Below are positions 9,121-18,071 of a DNA stretch of 64,000 bases, one piece after another. The notes under the pieces were generated by a model. That model did no database searches and was not told the DNA's origin. It saw nothing but the letters and a program-made list of their open reading frames with translations. Position numbers and translations under genes: made by a program. Position 1 is the first letter of the stretch. Every line of letters starts with the position of its first letter. Source of the DNA: Micromonospora ferruginea (GTDB taxonomy: Bacteria > Actinomycetota > Actinomycetes > Mycobacteriales > Micromonosporaceae); contig NZ_CP059322.2 of assembly GCF_013694245.2 (NCBI RefSeq), positions 3,355,001 to 3,419,000 on the forward strand, in the 5' to 3' direction.

Positions 9121-10962
9121 TCAGCGGGTGAACGGGCGGACGTCCCAGAGCCACACGTCGTCGACCCGCCGGCCGGGGCCGTACAGCGCGTCGAGCACCA
9201 CCTTCAGGTCGTCGTGGCGGCGGGCGCCCCGGTCCGGCAGCGCCACCGCGTCGGCCTTCCAGTACCGCACGTCGGCGCGGGCCTGGGCGATGTCGGCCGG
9301 ACCGACCGCGGTGTCCCGTTCGCCCCGGGACACGGCGGTGAGCAGCGTGGCGGTGGGCTGCGGGTCCACGCCCCAGCGCCCGGTGGCGTCGGTGGCGGAG
9401 ACCGGCCCGAGGAAGTAGCCCTCGGGCACCGCGAAGCCGGCCACCGCGGCCGAACTCCAGTAGAGCGACGTCATGCCGTTGACCGGCACCGGCACCAGGG
9501 TGCGGCCGGGCGCCACGTGGTCGCGCCAGGCCCCGCCGGTGACGAACTCCGGCACCGGCGCGCGCCCCTTCGCCTCCAGCGGCATCGGCAGGACCGGCAG
9601 CAGCGCCGCGGCCACCGCGACGGCGCCGACGCGGGCGGCCAGCCGACCGGACGGTTCGTCCCGCCGGGCGGCGAGCCGGTCCCCGGCGACCGCCAGCAGC
9701 ACGCCGAGCGCCACGGTGGTGATCAGCGCGAACCGGGCCACCACCACGGAGTCGAACACGGGCAGGTCCTGCACCAGCGCGAACGGCGCCGGGATGTCGG
9801 TGCGGCGGGTGCCGGACGTCCAGGTGGTGCCGATCGAGAACAGCGCCGAGACCAGGCCGACGACGCCGAGCACCCGGGCCGTGACGTCCCGCCGCAGCCA
9901 CCACAGCGCGCCGGCCGCGACCACCAGCAGCGACCAGCCGTAGAAGCTGGCCTGCTCGGTGGTGTTCGGCGCCCAGCCCACCGCGCTGGTCGGGCCGCCG
10001 GCCACCGACTGGGTGGCGAACCTGACGTACGAACCGAGCTTGAGGGCGTAGATGTCCGGCGTGCCCGGGTGGCCCACCCGGTGCTGCGGGCCGGCGAACT
10101 GCATCCACAGCGGGTACGCCGCCGCGGCCCCCACCAGCACCGCGGTGATCGCCAGCCCCGGCAGCATCGGCCGCACCCGGCGCACCGCGTCACGGGGCCG
10201 GACCGCGAGGTAGGCCAGGACCAGCATCAGGCAGCCCAGCGCGGTGAGGAAGAGGATCTCCAGGCTCACGAAGAACTGGGCCACCACCAGCCCACCCAGC
10301 ACCAGGCCGTCGCGGACCACGTGCCCGCCCCGGGACAGCGCGACCACCCGCCAGACGATGAACGGCACCAGCCACTGCGCGGTGATGTGCGGGTGGCCGT
10401 TGCTGTGCGACACCAGCGCCGGGGCGAAGGCGCAGAACAGGCCGCCGACGAACGCGGCCGCCCGGGAGTCGACCAGGTGCCGGGACAGGACGTGGTACCA
10501 GGCGTATCCGGTGCCGGCCAGGTTCAGCGTGATGAACAGCAGGTAGGAGAAGGACGCGCCGAAGAGCAGGGTGACCGGGGCGAGCACCAGCCCGGGGAGC
10601 TGCAGCCCGACGTTGGTCATCAGGTTCACCCCGGAGGGGGCGTTCTGCAGGGTGGTGAAGAACGGGTTCTCCAGGTGGCTGACCGCGTGCGCCGCGTACG
10701 CCAGCATCCACTCGTTGAAGCCCTGGTCGTTGGGGCGGCTGCCGAGCAGTCGCCCGTCGTGGTCCAGCCAGCCCCGGGCGGTGACCCAGAACGCGCCGGC
10801 CAGGAACACCAGCGCGACCGCCGCGTCGATCCGGCGTGACCGCCGGCGACCCGGACGGCCCTCGGCCGTCGGCGCCGGGGCGGGCGTGTCGGCGCCCACC
10901 GCCTCGGCGTCCCCGTCGGGGACGGGCTCGTGATCGCGGGTGTCGGGCACGGGCGAGGTCAT
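9121..10962 (-). CDS. Polytopic membrane protein, GT-C/YfhO-like
   Basis: 613 residues. A charged, acidic cytoplasmic N-terminus (about 45 residues) precedes roughly 11-13 membrane segments between 48 and 450, and a soluble C-terminal domain of about 150 residues. The first outer loop DHDGRLLGSRPNDQGFNEW, with acidic residues after the first helix, and the SHSNGHPHITAQWLVPF segment resemble GT-C-fold glycosyltransferases and YfhO-like proteins, which move sugars from lipid carriers onto envelope polymers. No exact family is claimed. It lies inside the glycopolymer locus, divergent from the GT4 gene at 11.1 kb. Confidence 0.7.
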   Translation of the reverse strand: MTSPVPDTRDHEPVPDGDAEAVGADTPAPAPTAEGRPGRRRSRRIDAAVALVFLAGAFWVTARGWLDHDGRLLGSRPNDQGFNEWMLAYAAHAVSHLENPFFTTLQNAPSGVNLMTNVGLQLPGLVLAPVTLLFGASFSYLLFITLNLAGTGYAWYHVLSRHLVDSRAAAFVGGLFCAFAPALVSHSNGHPHITAQWLVPFIVWRVVALSRGGHVVRDGLVLGGLVVAQFFVSLEILFLTALGCLMLVLAYLAVRPRDAVRRVRPMLPGLAITAVLVGAAAAYPLWMQFAGPQHRVGHPGTPDIYALKLGSYVRFATQSVAGGPTSAVGWAPNTTEQASFYGWSLLVVAAGALWWLRRDVTARVLGVVGLVSALFSIGTTWTSGTRRTDIPAPFALVQDLPVFDSVVVARFALITTVALGVLLAVAGDRLAARRDEPSGRLAARVGAVAVAAALLPVLPMPLEAKGRAPVPEFVTGGAWRDHVAPGRTLVPVPVNGMTSLYWSSAAVAGFAVPEGYFLGPVSATDATGRWGVDPQPTATLLTAVSRGERDTAVGPADIAQARADVRYWKADAVALPDRGARRHDDLKVVLDALYGPGRRVDDVWLWDVRPFTR

Positions 10963-11097
10963 GGCCCAGCAGTCTACGAAAGCGGTGACCCCCGTCGCTC
11001 GGTGGCACGTCCGCCGCGCGGGACGGCGTTATTGTAGTGTCCGCAGGCTGTCCGAGGGCCGTTCCGCTCTCCCCCCACCCTCCCAGGATCGGAATCG

Positions 11098-12540
11098 ATG
11101 AACAACGGGCGAACTCTCTGGGACTCGTTGAAGCTCCCCCGGCCGCGACGGTCCGGGTCCCGACCGCACATGACCTACCTCGCCATCGGCTTCCCGCCGG
11201 CCGCCAAGAGCTGCGCCTACCGGATGCGCGAGACCGCCAACCAGTTCGCCGCGGCGGGCTGGGACGTGACCGCGGTCACCATCGCGGACGAGGCCTGGGA
11301 GCGCGAGTACGGGCTGGACCACACGTTGTCCCAGGGCCTCGACCCGCACGTCCGGGTGGTGAAGCTGCCGCTGTTCCGGGACGACCTGGAGACCGACATC
11401 CGCGCGTTCACCGAGCAGCGCGCGCTGGCTCACCTGGACTACCTGGCCGAGCTGCGCAAGCAGAACCTGAAGATCTTCCCGGAGCCGGTCTTCGGCGGCT
11501 GGCGCCCGGCGCTGGAGAAGGCGCTGCTCCAGATCCACCGGGAGCGGCCGGTCGACCTGCTGGTCACCACCTGCGCCCCGTACGTGAACCTCTCCGCCAC
11601 CTGGAAGCTGTGGGAGACCCACCGGGTCCCGTACGTGGTGGACTTCCGCGACGGCTGGTCGGTCGACGTGATCAACAACGGCGAGGCGTTCCCCCGGGAG
11701 TCGGTCTCCGGGCAGTGGGAGATCAAGCTGCTCACCGACGCGATCGCCATCTGGAACGTCAACGAGCCGATCTCCCGCTGGTACCGCGAGCGCTACCCGG
11801 AGCTGGCGCACAAGATGCGGGTCGTGCGCAACGGCTACGACGCGGCCAGCATCCCGGCCGACGCCCTCCCCGCCCCCGCCGACCGGCCGCTGACCTTCGG
11901 CTACCTCGGCGCGCTCAACCTGCCGGTGCCGCTGCTGAGCGCCGTGCTGGAGGGCTGGCGCACGGCCCGCGCGGAGGATCCGGCGCTGGCCGGCGCCCGC
12001 TTCGAGGTCCGCGGCCACATCGGCGCCGCCTGGGCGCGCGGTGACAACGCGCACGCCGAGCTGCTCCGGGCCGCCGCCGACGACGGTGTGGTGGTCGGTG
12101 GCTCGGTGCCCAAGGCCGAGGTGGTGGACCTCTACTCCCGCTGGGACGCCGTGGTGCTGATGGTGACCGGCGGCCGGTTCATGACCTCCGGCAAGGTCTA
12201 CGAGTACATGGCCACCGGGATGCCGGTGGTCTCCGCCCACGAGGCGGACCACGACGCCTCCACCGTGCTGTCGACGTACCCGCTCTGGACCGGCGCGGTC
12301 GGGTTGGACCCGGCCGAGCTGGCCGGCGCGTTCCGGCGGGCCGCCGCGATGGCCCGCGCCGCCGGGCCGGACGAGCGGGCGAAGGCCCGCGCCGAGGCCC
12401 GGCAGTACGCCCGCGAGGAGCAGCTCATTCCCGCCGTCCGCGAGGTCACCGATCTGGTCCTCGGCGACGGCGGGCCGACCGGCGCCCGGCCGGCGTCCAC
12501 CACCGGCGCGCGCGTCCTGGCCCGGGAGGGTAGGTCATGA
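11098..12540 (+). CDS. Family 4 glycosyltransferase
   Basis: A 480-residue GT-B glycosyltransferase. YLAIGFPPAAKSCAYRMRET is the N-terminal acceptor domain opening; FGYLGALNLPVPLLSAVLEG starts the donor domain and SGKVYEYMATGMPVVSAHEAD holds the GT4 donor-site motif. The ATG at 11098 is preceded by GGATCGGAA; an in-frame ATG 24 codons later (MTYLAIGF) could also serve, as homology begins there. Its stop overlaps the start of the 716-residue glycosyltransferase (ATGA), so the two form a coupled plus-strand operon. Sugar and acceptor unknown. Confidence 0.85.
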   Translation: MNNGRTLWDSLKLPRPRRSGSRPHMTYLAIGFPPAAKSCAYRMRETANQFAAAGWDVTAVTIADEAWEREYGLDHTLSQGLDPHVRVVKLPLFRDDLETDIRAFTEQRALAHLDYLAELRKQNLKIFPEPVFGGWRPALEKALLQIHRERPVDLLVTTCAPYVNLSATWKLWETHRVPYVVDFRDGWSVDVINNGEAFPRESVSGQWEIKLLTDAIAIWNVNEPISRWYRERYPELAHKMRVVRNGYDAASIPADALPAPADRPLTFGYLGALNLPVPLLSAVLEGWRTARAEDPALAGARFEVRGHIGAAWARGDNAHAELLRAAADDGVVVGGSVPKAEVVDLYSRWDAVVLMVTGGRFMTSGKVYEYMATGMPVVSAHEADHDASTVLSTYPLWTGAVGLDPAELAGAFRRAAAMARAAGPDERAKARAEARQYAREEQLIPAVREVTDLVLGDGGPTGARPASTTGARVLAREGRS

Positions 12541-14687
12541 TCGAGGTCCTGATGGTGATGGGCACCGTCCCCGGGCGGGTGGCGGTCCTCACCGACGCGT
12601 TGGCGCAGTTCCGCGCCCTGGGCGTCACCGTGCGGGTGGCCACCACGTTCGACCCGGCGGAACGGGTCCCGGCGGCCACCGAGCTGGCCGAGCTGCACCT
12701 GCTGCCCACCGCCAAGGAGCTGGGCCCGCGCTTCGGCCGGATGGTCAAGCGGGCCAACCCGGCCCGGCGGCCCTGGCTGCGCGCCCAGCGCGACCCGTGG
12801 GTCCGCCGGCACGCCCGGCGCGCCGACGTCCTGGTCGCGCTGGACGCGCAGGCGTTGCACACGGTCTGGCAGTTGGCCCAGCGGCACCGGCGCGCGGACG
12901 CGGTCTACGGCATCGCCCCGGCGCTGCGCGCGGTGGAGAAGCGGTCGGCCGACCCGGCGCGCTACCGCCGTCCCCGGCTGAACACCGTCGGCCACGCCCC
13001 GGCGGTGCTGGCGAGCGCCACCCGCAACCAGACCGTCGACCTGGCCAAGCGGATGTTCGAGCTGAGCACCGGCAAGCGGGCCATGAAGCTCGGCCCGGTG
13101 CGCTGGTTCTGGCAGGGGGCCGTCACCGCGCCCGGCCTGCCGGAACGGCACCGGGGCAAGATCGCCCGGCGGGTCACCGGCACGATGCTCAAGTCCGGCC
13201 ACGGCGCGAGCGCGAAGCGGGTGGCGCTGGCCGCGCAGGGCCGGCTGAAGAGCCCGACGACCAGAGGTGCCCTCCTCGGCCCGATCGTCGACGCGGAACT
13301 GAGCCAGGGCCGGGTGCCCGAGCACCTGATGACCGTGGTGCGGGGTCAGCTCAAGCTCGCCGACGGCTTCCTCAAGAAGCGCAACCCGGGCAAGGCCGCG
13401 CCGCACGTGCTGCGCGCCTTCAACCTGCTGTTCCACCGGATCGTGCAGTTCGACGGCACCAGCTCGCCGCTGGCCGCGGACCCGGAGAAGTTCCTCGCCC
13501 CGCTGCACAACAGCGAGGCCGGCCGGGCGATGGCCACGCCGCGCGGCCGGGAGCACCCGGCGACGTTCCCGCCGGCCGACCGGCCACACCGGATGCTCTT
13601 CTTCACCGGGTTGAACGACAACTTCCTCGGGCCGATCCTCGAACGCTACGAGGCGATGCCCGGGGTCGAGGTCCGCCGGCTGAACCTGATGGAGGAGTCG
13701 ATCCTCCCGGTGCTCAGCAACGGCCGCACCAACGTGACCCTCCACATGCTCGCCGGCGCCTCCAAGCGGGCCGGGGAGGTCCGGGAGGCGTGGGGCCCGC
13801 ACCTCGAGTGGGCCGACACGGTCTTCGTGGACTGGTGCAACCTGGGCGCGGCGATGCTGACGATGATCGACCCGGGCACCACCCGGGTGGTCGTCCGCCT
13901 GCACAGCTTCGAGGCGTTCAGCTGGTGGCCGCACGTGACCGACTGGTCCCGGGTGGACGACGTGGTCTTCGTCTCCGAGCACCTCCGCGACCTGGCGCAG
14001 GCGGCGGTGCCGCGGCTGCGCGCCCCGCAGGGGCCCCGGACGCACATGATCTTCAACGCCATGGACCTGCACCGGTACGTGGCGCCGAAGGTCTCCGCGG
14101 ACAGCCGGTTCACCCTCGGGCTGGTCGGGTTGAGTTCGCTGGCCAAGGACCCGCGCTGGGCCCTGGACGTGTTGCGGGAGCTGCGCCGGCGGGACGACCG
14201 CTACCGCCTCAAGCTGATCGGCGACCCGCTCAACCCGGAGCTGAGCCCGGCGATCGCCGCGTACGTGCGGGAGCTGGACGCCGAGCTGGCCGAGCTGGAG
14301 GCGGCCGGCGCGGTGATCCGGGCCGGACGCACCGACGACGTGCCCGGCGCGCTCACCGACGTCGGCGTCATCCTCAGCACCTCGCTGCGGGAGAGCTTCC
14401 ACTGCGCGCTCGTCGAGGGCGCGGCCAGCGGCGCCGTGCCGGTGGTCCGCGACTGGCCGTTCTTCGCCGGTCGCCCGCACAGCGCCCGGACCCTCTTCCC
14501 GAGCGACTGGGTGGTGGGCACCCCGGAGGAGGCCGCCGAGCGGATCCTGGCGCTCACCGCGTCGGAGGAGGTCTGGCGCGAGGCGGGCCGGGCGGCCTCG
14601 TCGCACGTGCTGAGCACCTGGGACTGGTCGGTCACGCAGAAGGACTTCGACCGGCTGCTGCTGGAGCCGCCGGCCGGCACGGACTGA
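12537..14687 (+). CDS. Large glycosyltransferase with novel N-terminal half
   Basis: 716 residues, far longer than a usual GT4 (350-420). The C-terminal 350 residues are GT-B/GT4-like: HRMLFFTGLNDNFLGPILER, VFVDWCNLGA, THMIFNAMDLHRY, then FTLGLVGLSSLAKDPRWALD and STSLRESFHCALVEGAASGA with the donor-site ESFH...EG. The first 350 residues start with a Rossmann-like strand (MIEVLMVMGTVPGRVAVLTD) but then become basic and helical with no family I recognise. The start ATG at 12537 overlaps the previous stop and follows GGGAGGG. Proteins of this shape occur in teichoic-acid-type loci; the exact job here is open. Confidence 0.8.
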   Translation: MIEVLMVMGTVPGRVAVLTDALAQFRALGVTVRVATTFDPAERVPAATELAELHLLPTAKELGPRFGRMVKRANPARRPWLRAQRDPWVRRHARRADVLVALDAQALHTVWQLAQRHRRADAVYGIAPALRAVEKRSADPARYRRPRLNTVGHAPAVLASATRNQTVDLAKRMFELSTGKRAMKLGPVRWFWQGAVTAPGLPERHRGKIARRVTGTMLKSGHGASAKRVALAAQGRLKSPTTRGALLGPIVDAELSQGRVPEHLMTVVRGQLKLADGFLKKRNPGKAAPHVLRAFNLLFHRIVQFDGTSSPLAADPEKFLAPLHNSEAGRAMATPRGREHPATFPPADRPHRMLFFTGLNDNFLGPILERYEAMPGVEVRRLNLMEESILPVLSNGRTNVTLHMLAGASKRAGEVREAWGPHLEWADTVFVDWCNLGAAMLTMIDPGTTRVVVRLHSFEAFSWWPHVTDWSRVDDVVFVSEHLRDLAQAAVPRLRAPQGPRTHMIFNAMDLHRYVAPKVSADSRFTLGLVGLSSLAKDPRWALDVLRELRRRDDRYRLKLIGDPLNPELSPAIAAYVRELDAELAELEAAGAVIRAGRTDDVPGALTDVGVILSTSLRESFHCALVEGAASGAVPVVRDWPFFAGRPHSARTLFPSDWVVGTPEEAAERILALTASEEVWREAGRAASSHVLSTWDWSVTQKDFDRLLLEPPAGTD

Positions 14688-14702
14688 CCGTCGAGAACGG
14701 AA

Positions 14703-14735
14703 TCGGCCGGCTCCCCTTTCGGGGGAGCCGGCCGA
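14703..14735. terminator. Convergent bidirectional terminator
   Basis: Perfect 14-bp arms (TCGGCCGGCTCCCC and its complement) around a TTTCG loop, between the stops of two convergent glycosyltransferase genes. Serves both strands. Confidence 0.75.
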
Positions 14736-14750
14736 ACTCGTTCGGGCGGG

Positions 14751-16358
14751 TCAGCGCGAGGTGCCCGCGAGCTCCTGCTCGTCCTCGGGTCGCCGGGCCA
14801 CGGGCGGGCGCGCCCCGCCGCCCCGCAGCGAGGTGTAGACCTCGTCGAGGATCCGGGCCTGGGCCTCCCACGTCCAGGCCTCCAGCAGGCCCGGCTTGTC
14901 GTAGGCGGCCCGGTAGCGCTCCGGGTCGGCGAGGACGGCGCGCACGGCCCGGGCGTAGTCGGCGAGGTCCTCGGCGGTGAACACCTCGCCCTGACCGGTG
15001 GCCCGCGCGGTCTGCGCCATGGTCTTCACGTCGCTGACCACGATGGGCAGGCGGGCGTGCGAATATTCCAGGAACTTCGTGATCAGCGCCAGCTCGTGGT
15101 TGGGCTTGTGGTGGATCGGGATGACCCCGGCGTCCGCGCCGGACAGGAACGGCACCACCTGCCAGTGCGCCACGTACGGCAGCAGGTGCACGCGGTCCGC
15201 GACGCCCAGCTCGACGGCCCGCTCCCGCAGCCGCTCGGAGAACGTGTTGTCGCCGTTCGGGTTCATCGTCACGAACGCGACGTGCACGTCGGGCAGTTCC
15301 GGCAGCGACTCCACCATGATCTGGCAGCCCCGGCTCGGGTTCACCGCGCCGGAGTAGACGAGCACCGGGGTCCGGTCGTCCACGCCGCACAGCGCCCGCA
15401 GGTCCGGCACCTCGCCGGCGGCCTCGGCCGGCGGCGCCATCGGCGCGTTGAGCACCACGGCCGGCCGCTCGGGCAGGGCGTGGGTCTCCTGGAGCAGGTC
15501 GGCGAGCGTGTCGGAGACCGTGACCACCGCGTCCGGGTAGGCGGCGTACTCGGCGGTGTAGGCGATCTGGGCCGGCAGCCAGCGCGGGTTGTCGGCCCGG
15601 CCGGTGATGCCGCCGACGAACTCGTGCGCGTCCCAGACCAGCTTGGTGTGCCGGCCGGCGGCCCGGGCCCGCAGCGTCGCCCGCGCCCCGATGCCGAGCA
15701 TCCGGAAGTCGTTGGCGTGGATGATGTCCGGCTTCAGCTCGTCGAGCGCGGTCCGGAACGCCAGCTCGAAGTCCCACAGGCCGGGGTCCAGCCGACGCCA
15801 GGAGCGGTTGCCCAGCACGCCCTGCCAGAACCGGATGGGCAGCCGGCTGAGCGGCGCCTCCGGGTCGAGCTGGGCCTTGCGCAGCCGGTGGGTCTCCCCG
15901 TTGCGGAACCGCACCCACCGGGCCAGCGCCGTGGCGGCGGCCCGCGACGGTAGCTGGACCGCCCGTGCCACGGTGGCGGGAAGCCCGCCGTCCCCCGCCT
16001 GGGCGCGGACCCGACGCTCGTAGAGGTCGGCCTGCCACGCCTTGATCTCCTGGACCCGGTAGGCGGCCCGGGTGGTCGACGCGTACGCCAGCGGCCGGCG
16101 CAGCGACCGGCGGTACTCCCGGGGCAGCCGGTGCAGCGGCTTGGGCACGCGCAGCAGTCGCACCTCCGCCCCGCCGATCCGCCACGTGTCCACCTCGGAG
16201 CGGGCGTTGCGGATGCCCAGCAGGAAGACCTCCCAGCCGGCGTCCGCCGCGGACCGGGCGGCCTTCTGCACCCGGGAGTCACCGTGGACCCCGTTGTCGA
16301 CCAGCATCACCACCCGTCCCCGGGTCGGTCGGGCATCGCTGTTCGCGCCTGCTTGCAT
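14751..16358 (-). CDS. Family 4 glycosyltransferase (paralogue of the 6.1-kb gene)
   Basis: 535 residues, GT-B fold. RGRVVMLVDNGVHGDSRVQK, DIIHANDFRMLGIGAR and LALITKFLEYSHARLPIVVS repeat almost exactly the motifs of the gene at 6066-7706, and the lengths agree, so the two are recent paralogues flanking the 8-14.7 kb block. The ATG at 16358 is the last of four minus-strand genes that begin with the aminotransferase at 20.25 kb. Paralogues with diverged middle regions usually differ in acceptor or donor; which is not readable here. The C-terminal tail (ARRPEDEQELAGTSR) differs completely from its partner. Confidence 0.85.
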   Translation of the reverse strand: MQAGANSDARPTRGRVVMLVDNGVHGDSRVQKAARSAADAGWEVFLLGIRNARSEVDTWRIGGAEVRLLRVPKPLHRLPREYRRSLRRPLAYASTTRAAYRVQEIKAWQADLYERRVRAQAGDGGLPATVARAVQLPSRAAATALARWVRFRNGETHRLRKAQLDPEAPLSRLPIRFWQGVLGNRSWRRLDPGLWDFELAFRTALDELKPDIIHANDFRMLGIGARATLRARAAGRHTKLVWDAHEFVGGITGRADNPRWLPAQIAYTAEYAAYPDAVVTVSDTLADLLQETHALPERPAVVLNAPMAPPAEAAGEVPDLRALCGVDDRTPVLVYSGAVNPSRGCQIMVESLPELPDVHVAFVTMNPNGDNTFSERLRERAVELGVADRVHLLPYVAHWQVVPFLSGADAGVIPIHHKPNHELALITKFLEYSHARLPIVVSDVKTMAQTARATGQGEVFTAEDLADYARAVRAVLADPERYRAAYDKPGLLEAWTWEAQARILDEVYTSLRGGGARPPVARRPEDEQELAGTSR

Positions 16359-16394
16359 CGGGTGCTTCTCCTCGTCGACAGGGGTGGGGCGGGG

Positions 16395-18071
16395 TTACCG
16401 GAGGAAGGTGTCGAAGGCCGCGGCGGTCCGTCGCCCGTCGTGGTGCTCGCGGACGTAACGCGCGCCTTCCGCGGCGAGGGCGGCTGCGGCGGGCCGGTCG
16501 TCGAGCAGCGACTCGATCGTCTTGACCAGGGTGTCGGGTGTGGCGTTGGCGATCGGCGGCCGGACGCCGGCGGCCCGGTGCGGGCCCTCGCTGAGGTAGG
16601 CCACCACGACCTTGCCGGCGGCCATCCCCTCGCAGGAGAAGGTGCCGTAGCTGCCCATCACGAGCTGGTCGACCACGATGTCGCAGTCCTGCACCAGGCG
16701 CCGCATCTCGTGGTGCGGCAGCCCCTCCACCAGGCGCAGCTCGATGATCCGCCGGTCGTGCAGCGCCTGCAACGGGGGCAGGAGCCGGTCGGTGCCCTTG
16801 GTCCACCGCTTCGACGGCGCGTGCAGCACCACCGGCCGGGCGCGTTCCAGCACCGGGCGGTCGCAGGCCCAGCCGTCCACGTCGACGATCAGCGGCGCCC
16901 AGGTGGCGAACGGCACGTCGTCCAGCAGGTCGGGGGTGGTCACGAAGAACGGCAGGCCGCTCTCCTCGGCGGTGCGCCGGTTGCGCTCGGCCACCGTGGT
17001 GAGCCGCTCGCGCAGCTCCTCCGGCGCGTCCCGGAACGCCGACTCGGCGTGCCGTTCCAGGTGGGCGCCCGGATGGCGGATCTCGCTGCCGTGCGCCAGC
17101 AGCGCGACCTTGAGGCGGGCCCGGCGCAGCGCGGGCAGGTCCGCGGCGATGTCGTCGCCGTTGGCCCGGCCGAGCACCGGGCGGAACGCGTCCACGATCA
17201 GGTGCGTGTACCAGCCGAGCACCCGGCCGGCCTGCTCCACCTGCACGTCCAGCCGGTGCTCGCCCGGATAGTTGAGGTAGCGGTCGGCCGGGTAGCGGTA
17301 GGTCTCCGGCGGCTTCGCCATCACCAGCTCGACGCCGACGTCCGACCGCGCGGCGGTGATCGCCACCGCGAGCGCGGAGAGCTGCCCGGCGAAGTTGGCG
17401 GTGCCCATTCCCAACCGGACCGGACCGACGCCGAGCGCCCGCCAGGCACCCGGGGTGCCGGCCTCGACCGGCGCGACCGCCGGCTCGCCAGGTGCGGGTG
17501 TCCCGTCGCCGCTCCGGGCCCGATCCACCGCCTTCGCGAAGGAGGGCAGCGACCCGGGGGCGAAGAGGTCGCCGGTCCCGTGCCGGGCCAGGTGCTCGCG
17601 GACCACCCGGCTGTCCGCCGCGACGACCCGCAGCCCGGCGGCGAGGTAGGTGTCGAGCAGCGCCAGGCCGGCGTCCGGCGCGAAACCGAACACGGCCACG
17701 TCCGCCGAGCGGAGGAACGCGGCGGTCACCGCGCGCGGGCGCGGCACCAGGTGGATCCGGCGGCGGGCCTTGCCGGCCCGGCCGACCAGGTCCGCCGCCG
17801 CCGTCCACTCCGCCTCGGCGCAGACCAGCGCCAGGTGGACGTCGTGCAGCCGGGCCAGGGTGCGGACCACCCCGTCCAGCGCCCGGTCGGCCACGATCCC
17901 GCCGGCGTGCACCAGGAGCGGCGTGCCGGTGGGCAGCTCGCAGAGCTCGCGTACCGAAGGGGTCTGGAAGGGCGGGGCGCCGGCGGCGGCCCGGCGGAGC
18001 GCGATGCGCCACCGCCGGGGAATCCGCCGCCCCACCGCCGAGACCGTCCGCCGCACCGGCGCCGGGCTCAT
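16395..18071 (-). CDS. Glycosyltransferase, double GT-B-like
   Basis: 558 residues. Two GT-B-like stretches are visible: residues 40-200 contain GTPLLVHAGGIVADRALDGV and RSADVAVFGFAPDAGLALLD, the donor-type half of a GT4; residues 210-558 contain a second unit with VVLHAPSKRWTKGTDRLL, DQLVMGSYGTFSCEGMAAGK and VVAYLSEGP. The arrangement suggests one protein built from partial duplicate GT domains. The ATG at 18071 overlaps the stop of the 3-dehydrogenase gene (ATGA). Upstream in-frame codons are shadow sequence. Third gene of the minus-strand aminotransferase operon, so it may act on the amino-uronic acid made by its neighbours; this is inference. Confidence 0.75.
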   Translation of the reverse strand: MSPAPVRRTVSAVGRRIPRRWRIALRRAAAGAPPFQTPSVRELCELPTGTPLLVHAGGIVADRALDGVVRTLARLHDVHLALVCAEAEWTAAADLVGRAGKARRRIHLVPRPRAVTAAFLRSADVAVFGFAPDAGLALLDTYLAAGLRVVAADSRVVREHLARHGTGDLFAPGSLPSFAKAVDRARSGDGTPAPGEPAVAPVEAGTPGAWRALGVGPVRLGMGTANFAGQLSALAVAITAARSDVGVELVMAKPPETYRYPADRYLNYPGEHRLDVQVEQAGRVLGWYTHLIVDAFRPVLGRANGDDIAADLPALRRARLKVALLAHGSEIRHPGAHLERHAESAFRDAPEELRERLTTVAERNRRTAEESGLPFFVTTPDLLDDVPFATWAPLIVDVDGWACDRPVLERARPVVLHAPSKRWTKGTDRLLPPLQALHDRRIIELRLVEGLPHHEMRRLVQDCDIVVDQLVMGSYGTFSCEGMAAGKVVVAYLSEGPHRAAGVRPPIANATPDTLVKTIESLLDDRPAAAALAAEGARYVREHHDGRRTAAAFDTFLR

